Below are positions 1 through 5,910 of a stretch of 5,910 nucleotides of DNA, piece by piece. The translations under genes and the position numbers were made by a program. Location: the NCBI GenBank assembly GCA_007121575.1, contig SKKJ01000360.1:1-5910 (forward strand), written 5' to 3'. The notes below the pieces were generated by a model. The model saw only the letters and a list, made by a program, of their open reading frames with translations. It did not search any database and was not told where the DNA came from. The first letter of the stretch is position 1. Every line of letters starts with the position of its first letter. Origin of the DNA: Natronomonas sp. (GTDB taxonomy: Archaea > Halobacteriota > Halobacteria > Halobacteriales > Haloarculaceae).

Positions 1-1005
1 CGAGACGCAGCGACGAGCGACGATATCAGAAAACGGCAGGGGACGACGGCCGGAACGGAGCTGAAAAACGACGTGTTCTCGCTACCGACTCGGTATTTCA
101 GCGAGCAGAGCTTCGAGCACGTCGAATCGATCGGCGGCGACGCGGTTGAGGAGAAAAAATACAAGCGGGGGACGTGTTCGGCGTGTGCGTTCGCCTGCAA
201 GCTTCCGCTTCGAGATGAAGCGACCGGTCTCGAAACCGAGGGGCCGGAGTTCGAAACGCTCTATTCGTTCGGATCGAATCAGGGCGTCGGCGACCTCGTC
301 GATATCATGAAAGCGAACGAACTCTGTGATACCCTCGGGATGGATACCGTCTCGGCAGGGGTGACGGTCGCGGCCTACCTCGCGAGCGAAGACGAATTCG
401 GCAACGCGGAGTTAGCTCAAGAGCTCACGGAGAAGATCGCATATCGTGACGGGATCGGCGACCGGCTCGCGGAAGGAGTCGACCGGTGTTTCGACGAGTT
501 GGGCGTCGAAAACTGGACCGTAAAAGGACTCGAATTCCCGGCACACGACGGGCGCGTACTCCACGGACAGGGGCTCTCTTACGCCGTCGCGAACCGCGGC
601 GCAGACCACATGTACTCGGTGATGCTCAGGCTCGAATACGCCGGCGAGATCGATCCGAAAGGAACGCTCGGCAAAGCCGAGACCTTGATCGAGATGGAGG
701 ACGCCGCCGCGTTCCGGGATACGGGAATCGTCTGCGCGTTCGGGGACGGATACGTCACCGAGGAACACTTGGCAGCGTTATTCGGAGCCGATCACGAAGA
801 CCTGCTCGCGATCGGCGCTGAGACCGTTATTCGCGAGCGTCATTTCAACAACCGACGCGGGTTCGATCGGGACGACGATCGCCTTCCGTACGAACTGCCG
901 GACCTCGATGAAGCGATCGTCGAGTATTACGACGCCCGAGGCTGGAATCCGGACGGCACCGTTCCGGACGACGCTATCGAGGCGGTGGCGCCGGCGGCGG
1001 ATTGA
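1..1005 (+). CDS. Aldehyde:ferredoxin oxidoreductase, C-terminal part (5' end outside window)
   Basis: Enzymes of this family oxidise aldehydes to carboxylic acids in the cytoplasm and pass electrons to ferredoxin. They carry a tungsten or molybdenum bis-pterin and one [4Fe-4S] cluster. The frame is open from base 1 to the TGA at 1003-1005, giving 334 visible residues; the family is usually near 600, so roughly the first 45% is missing. The GTG at 73 is internal: the codons before it already read as family sequence leading into an LPTRYF motif. Visible landmarks are the cluster motif C-x2-C-x3-C (bases 175-198), the first pterin motif DTLGMD (328-345), an AHDGR/RGADH segment typical of the active-site half, and a Cys at 733-735 at the place of the fourth cluster ligand. 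The second pterin motif reads DTGIVC rather than DxxGLC. The C-terminus ends with the usual RxFNxRxGF-type stretch. Haloarchaea have several paralogues, so the substrate is not assignable. It converges on the acyl-CoA dehydrogenase with a 21-bp gap. Confidence 0.93.
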   Translation, partial: RDAATSDDIRKRQGTTAGTELKNDVFSLPTRYFSEQSFEHVESIGGDAVEEKKYKRGTCSACAFACKLPLRDEATGLETEGPEFETLYSFGSNQGVGDLVDIMKANELCDTLGMDTVSAGVTVAAYLASEDEFGNAELAQELTEKIAYRDGIGDRLAEGVDRCFDELGVENWTVKGLEFPAHDGRVLHGQGLSYAVANRGADHMYSVMLRLEYAGEIDPKGTLGKAETLIEMEDAAAFRDTGIVCAFGDGYVTEEHLAALFGADHEDLLAIGAETVIRERHFNNRRGFDRDDDRLPYELPDLDEAIVEYYDARGWNPDGTVPDDAIEAVAPAAD

Positions 1006-1026
1006 GCCCCGCTTTGGTTCGGGACG

Positions 1027-2244
1027 TTACTGCCCATATCGCGTGATCGGATCGAGTTCGGCTGAATCGATGTCTTCGAAGGCATCACGGGCGATCGAAC
1101 GGAGGTGAACCTCGTCGGCCCCGTCGACGAGTCGGAACTGTCGAACGCTTTCGTAGAAATCCGCGATCGGGAGGTCTTTCGCGATTCCGTTCCCCCCGCA
1201 GAACTGGAGCGCGGTATCGATCGCATCCTGTGTCGCGTTCGCGGTGAACACTTTCGCCATCGAAACGGGGATTCGAGCTTCCCCGCCCGCGGAGATCTCA
1301 TCGGCCGCTTCCCTGACGAGCGCTCGCGCCGCCGCGAGTTCGGTTTCGTGCTGGGCGATCGCGTGACGTGGGGCCTGTTTGTCGGCGATCGTCGTGCCGA
1401 ACGCCTCGCGTTCGGACATGTACGCCTTCGCGATATCGAGCGCACGGGAGGCCATTCCGGAGTAGCGCATACAATGGGTCAACCGGGCCGGCCCGAGCCG
1501 CTCTTGAACGTGTTTGAATCCCGCACCCTCCGTCCCGAGGAGATGCTCTTCGGGAACGCGAACGTCGTTGTATTCGATTTCGGCGTGCCCGTGACGGTCT
1601 ATATCGGGCCCGATGTGCGGGATATTTCGGACGATTTCGACCCCGTCAGCGTCGGATGGGACGATGAACACCGAACAGCCTTCATACGGATGGACCTCCC
1701 GATCGGTTCGGGCGAACACGAGGAGGATATCCGCGCCGATCCCGTTCGTCGTCCACCACTTGTGGCCGTTGATGACCCACTCGTCGCCGTCTTTTTCGGC
1801 GGTCGTTTTGAGCATCTTCGGGTCGGAGCCACCGCCCTGTATTGGTTCAGTCATCGAAAATCCCGAAGAGATCTCCGCTTCCACGAGCGGTTCGAGATAC
1901 TCGTCTTTCTGGAGTTCGGAACCGTGCAGTTCCAACAGGTGCATGTTGCCCTCATCGGGTGCGGCGATGCGCATCGCTTGGGCACCCAACAGGCTTCGAC
2001 CGGCTTCTTCGAACGTCGGCAGCGCGTCGCGGAAATCGTATCCCATACCACCGTACGCTTCGTCGATCTGTGGGGCATACACGCCGTACTCTTTGGCGGC
2101 CGCTCGCAGTTCCTTGAGTGTCCGATCGGAAGCGGCCATCCCGCCGGTGAGTTCGCGTTCCTTCGGGAGGACGACGTCTTCCATGAGATCGCGCGCGCGC
2201 TCGGCAAGCGCGGTCGCTTCCGCAGAATCGGTGAACGAGACCAT
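1027..2244 (-). CDS. Acyl-CoA dehydrogenase, ACAD10/11-like
   Basis: This is a FAD enzyme that introduces an alpha-beta double bond into an acyl-CoA, the first step of beta-oxidation-type pathways, in the cytoplasm, passing electrons to an electron-transfer flavoprotein. The 405 residues are full length for the family. An N-terminal helical domain (about 1-125) is followed by the beta-domain flavin/substrate motif FSMTEP (129-134) and NGHKWWTTNG (159-168), then the C-terminal helical domain with ERLGPARL (248-255), SEREAFG (277-283) and CGGNG (349-353). The catalytic-base region reads RLVDGADEVH (371-380), with Asp374 where medium-chain enzymes have YEG with a catalytic Glu; Asp here is characteristic of the ACAD10/11 branch. 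The start is placed at the ATG at 2244-2242 because a TATA-like box lies 27 bases upstream. A longer reading from a TTG at 2319 would add 25 residues that do not resemble the family and would run through that box. The acyl substrate is unknown. Assignment to the superfamily is firm; to the subfamily, good. Confidence 0.95.
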   Translation of the reverse strand: MVSFTDSAEATALAERARDLMEDVVLPKERELTGGMAASDRTLKELRAAAKEYGVYAPQIDEAYGGMGYDFRDALPTFEEAGRSLLGAQAMRIAAPDEGNMHLLELHGSELQKDEYLEPLVEAEISSGFSMTEPIQGGGSDPKMLKTTAEKDGDEWVINGHKWWTTNGIGADILLVFARTDREVHPYEGCSVFIVPSDADGVEIVRNIPHIGPDIDRHGHAEIEYNDVRVPEEHLLGTEGAGFKHVQERLGPARLTHCMRYSGMASRALDIAKAYMSEREAFGTTIADKQAPRHAIAQHETELAAARALVREAADEISAGGEARIPVSMAKVFTANATQDAIDTALQFCGGNGIAKDLPIADFYESVRQFRLVDGADEVHLRSIARDAFEDIDSAELDPITRYGQ

Positions 2245-2267
2245 ATCGAAACGTCTCGAGTAAGTCC

Positions 2268-2274
2268 TAATAAA
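2268..2274 (-). promoter_or_regulatory. TATA-like box for the acyl-CoA dehydrogenase gene
   Basis: On the minus strand the box reads TTTATTA, centred 27 bases before the ATG at 2244. There is no Shine-Dalgarno sequence before the ATG. This is the arrangement of a haloarchaeal leaderless transcript whose first base is at or next to the start codon. It implies the gene is transcribed separately from the upstream same-strand gene, whose stop lies 75 bp away. Confidence 0.65.
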
Positions 2275-2319
2275 CCGACAGCACGCGTCCCAAGATCCGG
2301 TAGTCGGCGAAACTGCCAA

Positions 2320-3048
2320 CTACAACTCGATCGTGCGGAGATCGGCTTCGAGTTCGGTCACAGACTCGTTGTAGGCCTCGACGAAGCCGTGGAATCGGGG
2401 CGCGTACTCTCGAACGTCACTCGCGGACGGTGGCCCGTACTGTGAGAGCAGATAAACGCCGTTAGATCCACCGGCTCGGAGATACGAGACGCTGTCGTAC
2501 TCGCGTTTCAGTTCCCAGCGTGTCGAGTCAACTCGCGTAGAGAAGGTCCCGTAATCGGTTCCTTCATACCGAAAGAGTTCGCCCGCGATCTGGCCACAGA
2601 CGCCTTCGATGACATCGACGATCCGGTCACGCTCGGAAACGACGGTGTCGGTCGATTCGACGTCCGGAAACGCGGTTTCGACGCCGTCGAGCGATCCATC
2701 GATCGATTCGACGTGGTCGTTGTAACGCTCGATAAAGCGGGCATAGTCTTCAAGCGCGAGCGCGAGCGCGCTTGGCTCTGCTGGCTGTTGTGTCGAGACG
2801 ACGTACGTCTCACCTCCGCCGCGAGGTTCGTATTTGAGAAACTCCAGATCGCCGGCTTCGTATTTGACGGTCCACTCGCCGCGATCGGTCGAAAACGAAC
2901 GGCGACCGTAATCGCCGCCCTCGACGCGAGCGAGGTTGTACGCCACCTGACCGGCGTGAGCCGAAATCGCGGCGAGTATTTCCTCACGGCGCTCGGTGAT
3001 CGTCTCGACGTCGTGAACATCGATATCCAACTCGGCGAGTTTCGTCAT
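2320..3048 (-). CDS. Uncharacterised protein made of two tandem copies of one domain
   Basis: I do not recognise a named family. The 242-residue acidic protein has no signal peptide, membrane segment or metal-binding Cys/His cluster, so it is probably cytoplasmic. It consists of two related units, about 19-120 and 139-237. Matching positions are GQVA 33-36 and GQIA 152-155, EGGDYG 43-48 and EGTDYG 162-167, W59 and W178, K62 and K181, L71 and L190, YVVS 82-85 and YLLS 199-202, P89 and P206, and FIERYN 105-110 and FVEAYN 222-227. The offset is 119 residues, falling to 117 after a small indel. Each unit looks like helix, beta-rich core, then helix. The ATG at 3048-3046 is chosen because a TATA-like element sits 27 bases upstream. 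Longer starts at 3093, 3150 or a TTG at 3189 would run through that element; the two longest would also translate a 23-bp tandem repeat in shifting frames. It is divergent from the sugar epimerase; no function is proposed. Confidence 0.82.
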   Translation of the reverse strand: MTKLAELDIDVHDVETITERREEILAAISAHAGQVAYNLARVEGGDYGRRSFSTDRGEWTVKYEAGDLEFLKYEPRGGGETYVVSTQQPAEPSALALALEDYARFIERYNDHVESIDGSLDGVETAFPDVESTDTVVSERDRIVDVIEGVCGQIAGELFRYEGTDYGTFSTRVDSTRWELKREYDSVSYLRAGGSNGVYLLSQYGPPSASDVREYAPRFHGFVEAYNESVTELEADLRTIEL

Positions 3049-3070
3049 TATTCGAACGAGGTCGGCCGTG

Positions 3071-3080
3071 CGGATAACTG
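3071..3080 (-). promoter_or_regulatory. Weak TATA-like element for the duplicated unknown protein
   Basis: On the minus strand CAGTTATCCG contains TTAT centred about 27 bases before the ATG at 3048. The region up to the ATG has no Shine-Dalgarno sequence, consistent with a leaderless transcript. The box is a poorer match than the other two in this window. It overlaps the first bases of the 23-bp repeat array, so a protein bound to the repeats could affect its use. Confidence 0.45.
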
Positions 3081-3146
3081 TTCTCGGTCGCATTGGGAAG
3101 CTGTTCTCGATTGCACTGAAAGGCTGTTCTCGATCGCATTGGGAAG
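3078..3146. repeat. Three-copy 23-bp tandem direct repeat in a divergent promoter region
   Basis: Copies lie at 3078-3100, 3101-3123 and 3124-3146 with no spacer. The first and third differ at one position of 23 (G or A at repeat position 10). The middle copy differs from the third at five positions (12, 16, 19, 20, 22). The core of the third copy is TTCTCGATCGCATTGGGAA. Its ends TTCTC and GGGAA are nearly inverted repeats, as in many dimer-binding operators; the middle copy loses this symmetry. The period is not a multiple of three, which argues against coding. The array sits just upstream of, and touches, the minus-strand TATA-like element, and ends about 20 bases before the epimerase TATA box. 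A regulatory (operator-array) role is an inference. Confidence 0.85.
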
Positions 3147-3165
3147 GCATCGATGATTCGGACGC

Positions 3166-3176
3166 CTTTTTATTTG
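3166..3176 (+). promoter_or_regulatory. TATA-like box for the sugar-nucleotide epimerase gene
   Basis: A T-rich element, CTTTTTATTTG, is centred about 25 bases before the ATG at 3196 in otherwise GC-rich sequence. No Shine-Dalgarno motif precedes the ATG, so leaderless transcription starting at or near the ATG is the simplest reading. Confidence 0.7.
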
Positions 3177-3195
3177 CCGAACGAGACAACTAGCT

Positions 3196-4185
3196 ATGCA
3201 CGTATTCGTTACTGGAGGCTCCGGGTTCATCGGTGGAAACCTGGCGGAGGCGTTTCTCGCCGACGGTCACGACGTGACCGTTCTCGACGCGATGGATCCG
3301 TTCTACGATCTGGGGATCAAACGGCACACGATCAAGGTTCATCGCGACCTCGCCGAACGGGAGGGCGTCGACTACCGATTCGTCGAAGGAGACGTTCGCG
3401 ACGCGGAACTGATCGATGATCTCGTTTCCGACGCGGACTACGTCTATCACCAAGCGGCAAAAGCCGGCGTCCGTCCGAGCGTCGAAGCGCCGAGAGAGTA
3501 CAACGAAGTGAACGTCGACGGGACGTTGAACGTCCTCGACGCCGCCCGAAATACAGATATCACACGGGTCGTCGTCGCCTCCTCCTCGTCGGTGTACGGC
3601 GGCCGGGAAGCGTATCTCCCCTTTTCGGAGACCGATCCGACGCTGCCGGTCTCGCCGTACGGCGCGTCGAAACTCGCCGGAGAGCGCTACGCCTGCGCGT
3701 ATCACGAGGTGTACGATCTGCCGACCGTCGCTCTGCGATATTTCACCGTGTACGGACCCAGAATGCGGCCGAATATGGCGATCTCGAATTTCGTCTCACG
3801 GTGTCTGAACGGCGAACCGCCGGTCATTTACGGCGACGGCACCCAGACGCGCGATTTCACCTACATCGACGACGTGATCGAGGCGAACCGAACCCTGCTG
3901 TCGAGCGATGCCGCCGACGGTGAAGCCGTCAACATCGGATCGACGGACAACATCGAGATCCGAACGCTCGCCACCGAAATTCGCGATCAACTCGCACCAG
4001 AGCTCGACATCGAATACGCCGAGCGGTACGATGCCGACGCCGATCACACCCACGCCGATACGACCAAAGCGCAAACGCTTCTCGGATACGATCCGGATCA
4101 CACGATCAGAGAAGGCGTTGCCGCGTTCATCGAATGGTACCGGGAGAACCGAGAGTGGTACGAGCCGCTCGTATTGGCGTCCTAA
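3196..4185 (+). CDS. NAD-dependent nucleotide-sugar epimerase/dehydratase (extended SDR; UDP-glucuronate/UDP-glucose 4-epimerase-like)
   Basis: The 329-residue cytoplasmic protein probably interconverts UDP-hexoses or UDP-hexuronates at C4 for cell-surface glycans. It is a full-length extended short-chain dehydrogenase/reductase. The N-terminal Rossmann motif TGGSGFIG (6-13) provides G7, G10 and G13. Asp31 lies at the end of the second strand, and GDVRD (65-69) is the usual adenine-contact region. The catalytic set is Ser130 in SSSSVYG (129-135) and Tyr155/Lys159 in YGASK. The substrate half contains RYFTVYGPRMRPNMA (181-195) and GDGTQTRDFTYIDD (213-226). The TVYGPxxRPxMA wording is reminiscent of UDP-glucuronate 4-epimerases, but GalE-type activity or a dehydratase cannot be excluded. 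It is divergent from the duplicated unknown protein across 147 bp and convergent with moeA across 19 bp. No glycosyltransferase or other glycan gene is present in the window. Confidence 0.94.
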   Translation: MHVFVTGGSGFIGGNLAEAFLADGHDVTVLDAMDPFYDLGIKRHTIKVHRDLAEREGVDYRFVEGDVRDAELIDDLVSDADYVYHQAAKAGVRPSVEAPREYNEVNVDGTLNVLDAARNTDITRVVVASSSSVYGGREAYLPFSETDPTLPVSPYGASKLAGERYACAYHEVYDLPTVALRYFTVYGPRMRPNMAISNFVSRCLNGEPPVIYGDGTQTRDFTYIDDVIEANRTLLSSDAADGEAVNIGSTDNIEIRTLATEIRDQLAPELDIEYAERYDADADHTHADTTKAQTLLGYDPDHTIREGVAAFIEWYRENREWYEPLVLAS

Positions 4186-4204
4186 ACCGTCTTATTAGAA
4201 ACAA

Positions 4205-5910
4205 CTATCTTCGATATCCAGCCAGTGAATCGAGCGTCGACTCAGCAGTCCCGAGCGCCGTTTCGAGCGCTTTGACACCGGGTTTCTCGGATCGTTCGGG
4301 ACTAGCGACCACGGTGATGTGCTCGGTTCCACACGGAATGAAGCCCATCCCGAGCGACTCGGCGGTCGTCAACAGTCCGAGTCCGGCGTCCGCATCGCCC
4401 GAGAGGACCTTTCTGGCGGGCGATTCGTGCGCTCGGACGGCGAGTCCGAACCCGTCGATCGAGTCGGTGAGCGCGTGTCGATCGACGCCGCGGTCGTCGG
4501 CTACGTCATCGAGTGCACCCTCAAATGTTGCTCGCAATCCGGAATCGGTCGTTCGGTTGATGAACGACACGTCGCGGTCGATCAACTCATCCAGCCCTGA
4601 GATCTCGCGTGGGTTTCCGTCGGCGACGATCAGACCCCACTCGCGCCGATACGCGCCGAGTTCGACGGCGTTTTCGGGGATCGAATCGCCGGTCATCACG
4701 GCGAAATCGGTGATGCCGTCACGGAGCCGACGACGACCCTGTCGACTCCCGACGGAGAGGTATCGAGGGTTTTCAACCCCATCGAGCAGCCGCGAAAACG
4801 CCGGGTCGTCCTCGCCCGCACCGAAGACGGTCGGTGGCCGGACGTCGGGCGAAAAGAGCCGAACGTCGACGGCTTCGCCCGAATCGAGATATTCGACGTC
4901 CGGTGGAACCGCGACGATCCCGTCCGCCTCGACGAGACTCGTCGTCGCACCGCTTCCTTTATCCACGGGGTAAACGAGCGTCTCGTCGTCGGCGTCGGTG
5001 ACAAGGCCGACCGGCATATACCGGAGTCTGCCCTCGCTGTATCGCTCTCTATGCGCCATTTTCCCGCGAAGGGTCGCGGTTTTCGGCTCCGGTTCGCCCG
5101 CCGCCCGACGGATCGCGGGAGCGACGAATATCTGGAAGATCGTCAACGCCGAGACCGGATAGCCCGGCAGTCCGACGTACGCACCCCCGTCGAGGCGGCC
5201 GATGAGCATCGGTTTCCCCGGCTTGACCGAAACCCCGTGTAACAGCAGTTCGCCGGTCTCTTCGACGACCCGATAGATCACATCGACCGCCGAAGCCGAA
5301 GTCGACCCCGACGAGAGGACGAGATCACACTCCTCGGCCGCCGTCCGAAGCGCGGTCTCCATCGCGTCGTAGTCGTCGCCCGCATGGGGATACAGCTTCG
5401 CCTCGCCGCCGGCTTCCTCGACGGCGCTCGCGACAGTGTAGCTGTTGACGTCGTAAATCTGGCCCGCGTCGCTGTTGAGCGCTTCCCCAGGGCGGACCAG
5501 CTCATCACCCGTCGAGATGATGCCGACCGTCGGCTTCGTCCGAACCGGGACCGAATCGATGCCGATCGCCGATAACAGCCCGATCTCTCGAGGAGTGAGA
5601 ACGGTACCGGGTCCGAGCGCTCGCTCGCCGGCGGCGATATCCGCGCCTGCGAACATGACCCGATCGCCGGGAGCTAACGACGTTCGAACCAACACGTCAG
5701 CGCCGTCTCGGTCGGTGCGTTCGACCATGACGACCGCGTCGGCACCCGGCGGGAGAACCGCGCCAGTCGAGATTTCTGTGCACTCGCCCTCGCCGACTTC
5801 GAGCGTCGGTTCGCGCCCGGCGTGAACCTCGCCGATACGCGAAAGGCGAGCGGGATCGGCCTCGTCCGCGCCGAAGGTGTCTCTCGCTTTGAGCGCGTAC
5901 CCGTCGACGC
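4205..5910 (-). CDS. moeA: MoeA molybdopterin molybdenumtransferase fused to a C-terminal PBP-like domain (5' end outside window)
   Basis: MoeA inserts molybdate (or tungstate) into adenylated molybdopterin, the last common step of Mo/W cofactor synthesis in the cytoplasm. The frame stays open to the right edge: the first visible codons read VDGYA, the conserved MoeA N-terminal motif. The ATG at 5728 is therefore internal, and about 567 residues are visible. Counted from VDGYA, the features are a TGA(x)LPxGADAVVM stretch ending at the ATG, GIISTGDEL (129-137), SGSTSASAVD (200-209) in place of the more usual SGGxSxG, KPGKPMLIG (229-237), GLPGYPVSAL (246-255), and a C-terminal barrel to about 350. 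Residues from about 360 to the end (bases 4208-4831) form an extra domain with FINRTTDSGLR and AGLGLLTTAESLGMGFIP, the signature of the periplasmic-binding-protein-like domain found fused to archaeal MoeA. A role for that domain in sensing or binding the oxyanion is plausible but unproved. It ends with TAG, 19 bp from the epimerase stop. Confidence 0.95.
   Translation of the reverse strand, partial: VDGYALKARDTFGADEADPARLSRIGEVHAGREPTLEVGEGECTEISTGAVLPPGADAVVMVERTDRDGADVLVRTSLAPGDRVMFAGADIAAGERALGPGTVLTPREIGLLSAIGIDSVPVRTKPTVGIISTGDELVRPGEALNSDAGQIYDVNSYTVASAVEEAGGEAKLYPHAGDDYDAMETALRTAAEECDLVLSSGSTSASAVDVIYRVVEETGELLLHGVSVKPGKPMLIGRLDGGAYVGLPGYPVSALTIFQIFVAPAIRRAAGEPEPKTATLRGKMAHRERYSEGRLRYMPVGLVTDADDETLVYPVDKGSGATTSLVEADGIVAVPPDVEYLDSGEAVDVRLFSPDVRPPTVFGAGEDDPAFSRLLDGVENPRYLSVGSRQGRRRLRDGITDFAVMTGDSIPENAVELGAYRREWGLIVADGNPREISGLDELIDRDVSFINRTTDSGLRATFEGALDDVADDRGVDRHALTDSIDGFGLAVRAHESPARKVLSGDADAGLGLLTTAESLGMGFIPCGTEHITVVASPERSEKPGVKALETALGTAESTLDSLAGYRR

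Noticed and set aside
73..1005. GTG at 73 as the true start of the AOR gene
   Set aside because: The frame is open to base 1, and the 24 codons before it lead directly into the conserved LPTRYF region, so this is an internal codon of a gene cut by the window edge.
1006..1026. CCCG/CGGG inverted repeat between the convergent AOR and acyl-CoA dehydrogenase genes as a terminator
   Set aside because: The stem is only 4 bp with an 8-base loop and no T-run follows, so it is within chance expectation in GC-rich DNA.
2245..2319. 25-residue extension of the acyl-CoA dehydrogenase to a TTG at 2319
   Set aside because: The start is a TTG directly next to the upstream gene's stop. The added residues do not resemble the family and would cover the TATA-like box at 2268-2274.
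1105..2445. 446-residue open frame on the plus strand opposite the acyl-CoA dehydrogenase
   Set aside because: It lies antisense to a clearly conserved gene, has a low-complexity Arg/Phe/Gly-rich composition unlike haloarchaeal acidic proteins, and shows no family motif. It is the usual shadow frame of a GC-rich gene.
3049..3189. N-terminal extension of the duplicated unknown protein to ATG 3093, ATG 3150 or TTG 3189
   Set aside because: The extension would run through the TATA-like element and, in the longer versions, translate a 23-bp repeat in shifting frames. It lies outside both domain copies.
4186..4204. T-rich stretch (TTGTTTCT on the minus strand) after the moeA stop as an archaeal terminator
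   Set aside because: The T-run is short and interrupted. It may aid termination between the convergent genes, but the sequence alone does not support a call.
4134..4973. 279-residue Ser/Arg/Pro-rich open frame on the plus strand opposite moeA
   Set aside because: It overlaps the epimerase 3' end and is antisense to conserved MoeA/PBP sequence. The composition is typical of a shadow frame and no motif is visible.
5787..5819. Apparent long Glu/Gly-rich N-terminal leader before ATG 5728, as if moeA started at 5728
   Set aside because: Translation upstream of that ATG gives standard MoeA domain sequence including VDGYA and TGA-LPxGADAVVM, so the gene continues past the right edge.

Overview
The window is a compact stretch of a haloarchaeal chromosome or megaplasmid. 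The evidence is high GC with frequent GATC/CGATCG words, strongly acidic (Asp/Glu-rich) proteins, and TATA-like boxes centred about 25-27 bases upstream of start codons that lack Shine-Dalgarno sequences (the leaderless pattern typical of this group). The genus cannot be named from the sequence alone.

Layout: (1) the 3' part of an aldehyde:ferredoxin oxidoreductase gene (1-1005, +), cut by the left edge. (2) Converging on it, an acyl-CoA dehydrogenase of the ACAD10/11-like type (1027-2244, -). (3) Behind it on the same strand but with its own promoter, an unrecognised 242-residue protein that is an internal tandem duplication (2320-3048, -). (4) A 147-bp divergent intergenic region (3049-3195) with two TATA-like boxes and a three-copy 23-bp tandem repeat between them. 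(5) An NAD-dependent sugar-nucleotide epimerase (3196-4185, +). (6) Converging on it, the gene for a MoeA molybdopterin molybdenumtransferase with a C-terminal periplasmic-binding-protein-like domain (4205-5910, -), cut by the right edge.

Functionally the flanks share one theme. The left gene encodes a bis-pterin tungsten/molybdenum enzyme and the right gene encodes the enzyme family that inserts the metal into the pterin. The genes between them (fatty-acid-type dehydrogenase, unknown protein, sugar epimerase) have no obvious pathway link to each other, and strand switches separate most of them, so this is a mosaic of single-gene units rather than an operon.

No RNA gene, mobile element, CRISPR array or phage-like region was seen. 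The least explained parts are the duplicated unknown protein and the 23-bp repeats upstream of it. Most of the rest is ordinary haloarchaeal housekeeping and accessory metabolism.
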